64,000 nt of DNA, from NCBI RefSeq assembly GCF_900109995.1, contig NZ_FOCB01000016.1, forward strand, positions 48,351 through 112,350. Reading direction: 5' to 3'. Position numbers and translations under genes: made by a program. Shown one piece after another: positions 61,869 to 64,000 of the stretch; within the stretch, counting starts at the first letter, position 1, and each line of letters starts with the position of its first letter. Under the pieces are notes generated by a model. It worked only from the letters and a program-made list of their open reading frames with translations. It was not told where the DNA came from and made no database searches. The stretch is from Pseudomonas sp. ok272 (lineage in GTDB: Bacteria > Pseudomonadota > Gammaproteobacteria > Pseudomonadales > Pseudomonadaceae).

Positions 61869-62804
61869 TTGAATACGATTTCGCCATACACAATTCGCTG
61901 TTTTAACCCTCTGATGAAGGGCAAGAAAGTTGTAGACTCCTATTCGCCTCTCGGGACGATTGGTCAATTCGATATGTATGAGGTTTTTAAGTCGTACATC
62001 ACTGTTAAGGGCACTGGCTATCATGTACTTCAAGCTACTGAGCAGATATATGCTCTGGCCAGTTTCAAGTTTGATGACGCTAAGCGAGAGATTCGAGGGA
62101 TTATAAGGGCTGGAAGCTACGGATCTAGAACCGATATAGTAAATATCAAGACCGGCAAAATTGATTTTAAGCGCATGGAGGAAAATGCTGAAGTTTTAAA
62201 TCATTATGTCAGATTTTTTGTTCCGACCGAGCTTAATGAGGGCGTAGTTCTTCTGCATAACCAGAAAAATGTAGGGATCAAGACATTGGTTTATGAACTT
62301 CTGCGAGAAGAGTTTGCGCGGGTGACTGGTCGAGTCTTGCAAATGAATCCCCTCTCTTATGAAAAAGCCTTTGAAGAATGGAAGAATGCCACCACAAAAG
62401 AGATAAAGTTAGTACGCTTTAGCGGCATGAATACCATCGAAGATCAAATTAAGAAGCTTGGCCACGACGAGGCCGAACATACCTATATCATCAAAGCGTC
62501 TCGAAGCAAAAGCCTCGGCACATTTGTTGATTATCTGACGCCTGGCACTGAGCAAAACGCGACAGTAGAAATTCTTGCGCCGCTTTGCGCCGAGGTGAAG
62601 ACGGTTGTAGAAATGCATGGCAGGAAACGAACCTTTCGACTCGGGGGTAATCAGAGTAATCAGGTTTGTGAGATTGATGTCGATGAGAAAAAAGTTACAA
62701 TTGTCGCAGGCAATCCTGATATGAAAGAATTTGATGCATGGTGTAAGATACTTCTTAATGAGTTTCTTTTTACCATGTATCCTGGGATGGGTATAAAAGT
62801 ATGA
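61869..62804 (+). CDS. Unrecognised soluble protein, first gene of a two-gene module
   Basis: About 311 residues from a TTG start with a GGG-rich site upstream; no signal peptide or membrane helix. The first half is beta-rich (SPYTIRCFNPLMKGKKVVDS, ASFKFDDAKREIRGIIRAGS), the middle helical (GIKTLVYELLREEFARVTGR), and the C-terminal third strand-rich again (TVEILAPLCAEVKTVVEMHG). I do not recognise the family. It is markedly more AT-rich than the steroid cluster, a sign of transfer. The stop overlaps the start of the next gene by ATGA, so the pair is translationally coupled. Confidence 0.8.
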   Translation: MNTISPYTIRCFNPLMKGKKVVDSYSPLGTIGQFDMYEVFKSYITVKGTGYHVLQATEQIYALASFKFDDAKREIRGIIRAGSYGSRTDIVNIKTGKIDFKRMEENAEVLNHYVRFFVPTELNEGVVLLHNQKNVGIKTLVYELLREEFARVTGRVLQMNPLSYEKAFEEWKNATTKEIKLVRFSGMNTIEDQIKKLGHDEAEHTYIIKASRSKSLGTFVDYLTPGTEQNATVEILAPLCAEVKTVVEMHGRKRTFRLGGNQSNQVCEIDVDEKKVTIVAGNPDMKEFDAWCKILLNEFLFTMYPGMGIKV

Positions 62805-63364
62805 GCAGCAAAGTAAATATTAAGGACATTGTGTATGGCCACCTTGGCACGTTGTCAAAGGTTGATGGCGGTTGGTCATGGTTCGATTTTTTAACGTTTT
62901 GCTTTGTTCCTATTGCCTTTAGTACTGCTAGCGTCATTATTGGATTTTCCTTAAACAAGGATGTTTCGTCACTCCTGGTAAACTTTGGAGCCATTTTTAC
63001 CGCGCTTTTGCTTTCTGTCCTAGTTCTGGTGTACGATCAGGAGAGTAAGCTTGATGACAAGCATCAGCGCGATATCGAGCTAAAACGTCCTGTCGACGCA
63101 TTCTATGCTGCTAAGAAAAAGCTTCTCGATGAGCTTTATTACAATATAAGCTTTTCAATTCTTTCTTCGTTGGTTCTTATTGCTACATGTTTTGCTTTTT
63201 CGATGGCGGATAGTTTTGCTGACCCTAAAGCAGCCTCAGTATCAGTATCGCTGATTTTGTCTAAGCTAGTTTTCACTCCAATCACTGTTTTTGTTACGGT
63301 GAATTTGTTATTAACCATTGTCATGATCGTCAAGCGTCTCCATTCTTTGCTTCGACCGAAGTGA
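62801..63364 (+). CDS. Four-helix membrane protein of unknown function, second gene of the module
   Basis: A 187-residue protein with four predicted membrane helices: FLTFCFVPIAFSTASVIIGF, LVNFGAIFTALLLSVLVLVY, ISFSILSSLVLIATCFAFSM and VFTPITVFVTVNLLLTIVMI. A charged loop of about 35 residues joins helices 2 and 3 (DQESKLDDKHQRDIELKRPV) and would be cytosolic if the N-terminus is inside. Small 4-TM proteins coupled to a soluble partner are a common effector form in anti-phage systems (for example Kiwa), but gene order and sequence differ and no family is recognised. A strong terminator follows. Confidence 0.82.
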   Translation: MSSKVNIKDIVYGHLGTLSKVDGGWSWFDFLTFCFVPIAFSTASVIIGFSLNKDVSSLLVNFGAIFTALLLSVLVLVYDQESKLDDKHQRDIELKRPVDAFYAAKKKLLDELYYNISFSILSSLVLIATCFAFSMADSFADPKAASVSVSLILSKLVFTPITVFVTVNLLLTIVMIVKRLHSLLRPK

Positions 63365-63378
63365 TAGATGAGACAAAG

Positions 63379-63407
63379 AAGGCCCCATCACGGGGCCTTT
63401 TGTTTTT
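63379..63407 (+). terminator. Intrinsic terminator after the two-gene module
   Basis: AAGGCCCC and GGGGCCTT form an 8-bp stem with a five-base loop, followed by ttttgttttt. It lies 14 bases after the membrane-protein stop. Confidence 0.85.
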
Positions 63408-63610
63408 CCTGCATCCGTCTCCACTCACGATCAAAGCGGGCTTGGCAGCTGCCTTGCTCTGGTAGAGGTGGGTGAGACGCCGGGGCTTGGATTGGTCGCC
63501 CTCGGTGAGTTTGCGCTGCTGGCCAATCTTCTTATTGCGGAACCAGGCGAGAAGCCCGGTAAAGCGCGGAGATATTCTGCATCCGGCGTGAGAGTGCTCC
63601 GGGCTTGCGC
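63388..63610 (-). pseudogene. Decayed fragment resembling the C-terminus of a phage late-control gene D protein
   Basis: On the minus strand one frame reads KPRRLTHLYQSKAAAK and then, after a one-base shift, ARFDREWRRMQEKQKAP followed by a stop at 63388-63390. The joined sequence resembles the end of P2-type gpD tail proteins (YxSKxxAxRAAxxEW). There is no start codon and the upstream part is missing. The call rests on memory of the family and a frameshift, so it is tentative. Confidence 0.4.
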
Positions 63611-63640
63611 CCTATTTACATCCATAACGCTTGAATTAAC

Positions 63641-64000
63641 GTAAGCGCTCCATAATCCCCACATTCAAAGTCACCACCTGATCCCCGATGCTGTGCTCCC
63701 GATTCCTTTACGGAGCCAGCACCTCATGATGCGTCCCGACGCAAAAGTTGAAAAAGTCTATCTCTACCCCAAGCCCGTCGACTTCCGAAAATCCATTGAT
63801 GGCCTCGCCGCTCTGGTCGAACTGGACATCAAGGTCGCGGTGTTTGACCCGGTGCTTTTCGTGTTCCTCAACAAGCCTCGAAACCGAGTGAAGATTTTGT
63901 ACTGGGAGCGCAACGGCTTCTGCCTTTGGCTAAAGCGCCTGGAGTCCGAGCGCTTCAAAACATCGCCGGATTGTTCAGATGAAGCCATTGTGCTGACGGT
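63641..64000 (+). mobile_element. IS66-family insertion sequence (left end; continues past the window)
   Basis: Begins with GTAAGCGCTCCATAATCCCC, the IS66-type terminal repeat, 85 bases before an IS66 Orf2 (TnpB) gene. The terminal repeat shares about 26 of 31 positions with each arm of the palindrome at 58879. No complete tnpA lies between the end and tnpB. Confidence 0.88.
63726..64000 (+). CDS. tnpB: IS66 Orf2-like protein TnpB (partial)
   Basis: The first 91 codons of the IS66 accessory protein: VEKVYLYPKPVDFRKSIDGL, VAVFDPVLFVFLNKPRNRVK and ILYWERNGFCLWLKRLESER are the standard family sequence. TnpB is required for transposition of many IS66 elements although its biochemical role is unclear. 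Two adjacent ATGs are possible starts. It continues beyond the window. Confidence 0.93.
   Translation, partial: MMRPDAKVEKVYLYPKPVDFRKSIDGLAALVELDIKVAVFDPVLFVFLNKPRNRVKILYWERNGFCLWLKRLESERFKTSPDCSDEAIVLT

Noticed and set aside
1..64000. CRISPR arrays, rRNA or tRNA genes
   Set aside because: No regularly spaced direct repeats and no foldable tRNA or rRNA sequence were found when reading both strands.

Overview
The window comes from a GC-rich gammaproteobacterium, most likely a Pseudomonas of the fluorescens group. The evidence is codon use, Pseudomonas-type REP sequences (gtgggagcgggcttgcccgcg and relatives), a CueR-type copA promoter and close resemblance of most proteins to Pseudomonas families. 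The genus is inferred by eye, not by search.

Positions 1-12000 are ordinary chromosome: a partial 2-hydroxymuconic semialdehyde dehydrogenase-like gene, a LysR regulator, a DUF2252 protein, a DUF1016/PDDEXK nuclease, a YCII protein, a three-gene envelope unit of unknown role and the copper ATPase copA. A 145-bp MITE with a 10-bp target duplication sits inside a REP pair near 1200. Positions 12100-20360 hold an operon with an AmiC-like sensor, an AmiR-like ANTAR antiterminator, two oligopeptide-type permeases, a binding protein, an acetamidase/formamidase and a double ATPase. A terminator overlapped by an ANTAR-type hexaloop hairpin lies just before it. A chemoreceptor follows.

Positions 22465-58856 form a large aerobic steroid-degradation cluster. 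Ring A/B functions are all present: delta5-3-ketosteroid isomerase, delta1-dehydrogenase (KstD/TesH), 5-alpha-steroid delta4-dehydrogenase (TesI), 9-alpha-hydroxylase (KshA+KshB), 3-HSA hydroxylase (TesA2 + a flavin reductase with a C-terminal regulatory domain, TesA1), extradiol dioxygenase (TesB), C-C hydrolase (TesD) and TesE, TesF and TesG to pyruvate and propionyl-CoA. A side-chain module resembling the mycobacterial igr operon is also there: paired acyl-CoA dehydrogenases, two MaoC-type hydratase subunits, a free-standing DUF35 protein and an Ltp2-like thiolase-fold aldolase. A DUF1302/DUF1329/YCF48/MMPL quartet probably moves the hydrophobic substrate, and a LuxR-type TesR-like regulator is encoded. 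Five copies of a 19-bp sequence, all in the same orientation relative to the downstream gene, precede five transcription units and are probably the operator of this regulon. C/D-ring (HIP) genes were not recognised here.

Positions 58879-64000 are a mobile, more AT-rich accessory region. It is bounded on the left by a 23-bp perfect palindrome made of two IS66-type ends and on the right by the start of an IS66 element. Between them lie a TIR-like (PF10137-type) effector with a GNAT gene, an unrecognised two-gene soluble/4-TM membrane module with an ATGA overlap, and a decayed phage gene-D-like fragment. This looks like a degraded prophage cargo site carrying candidate anti-phage genes.
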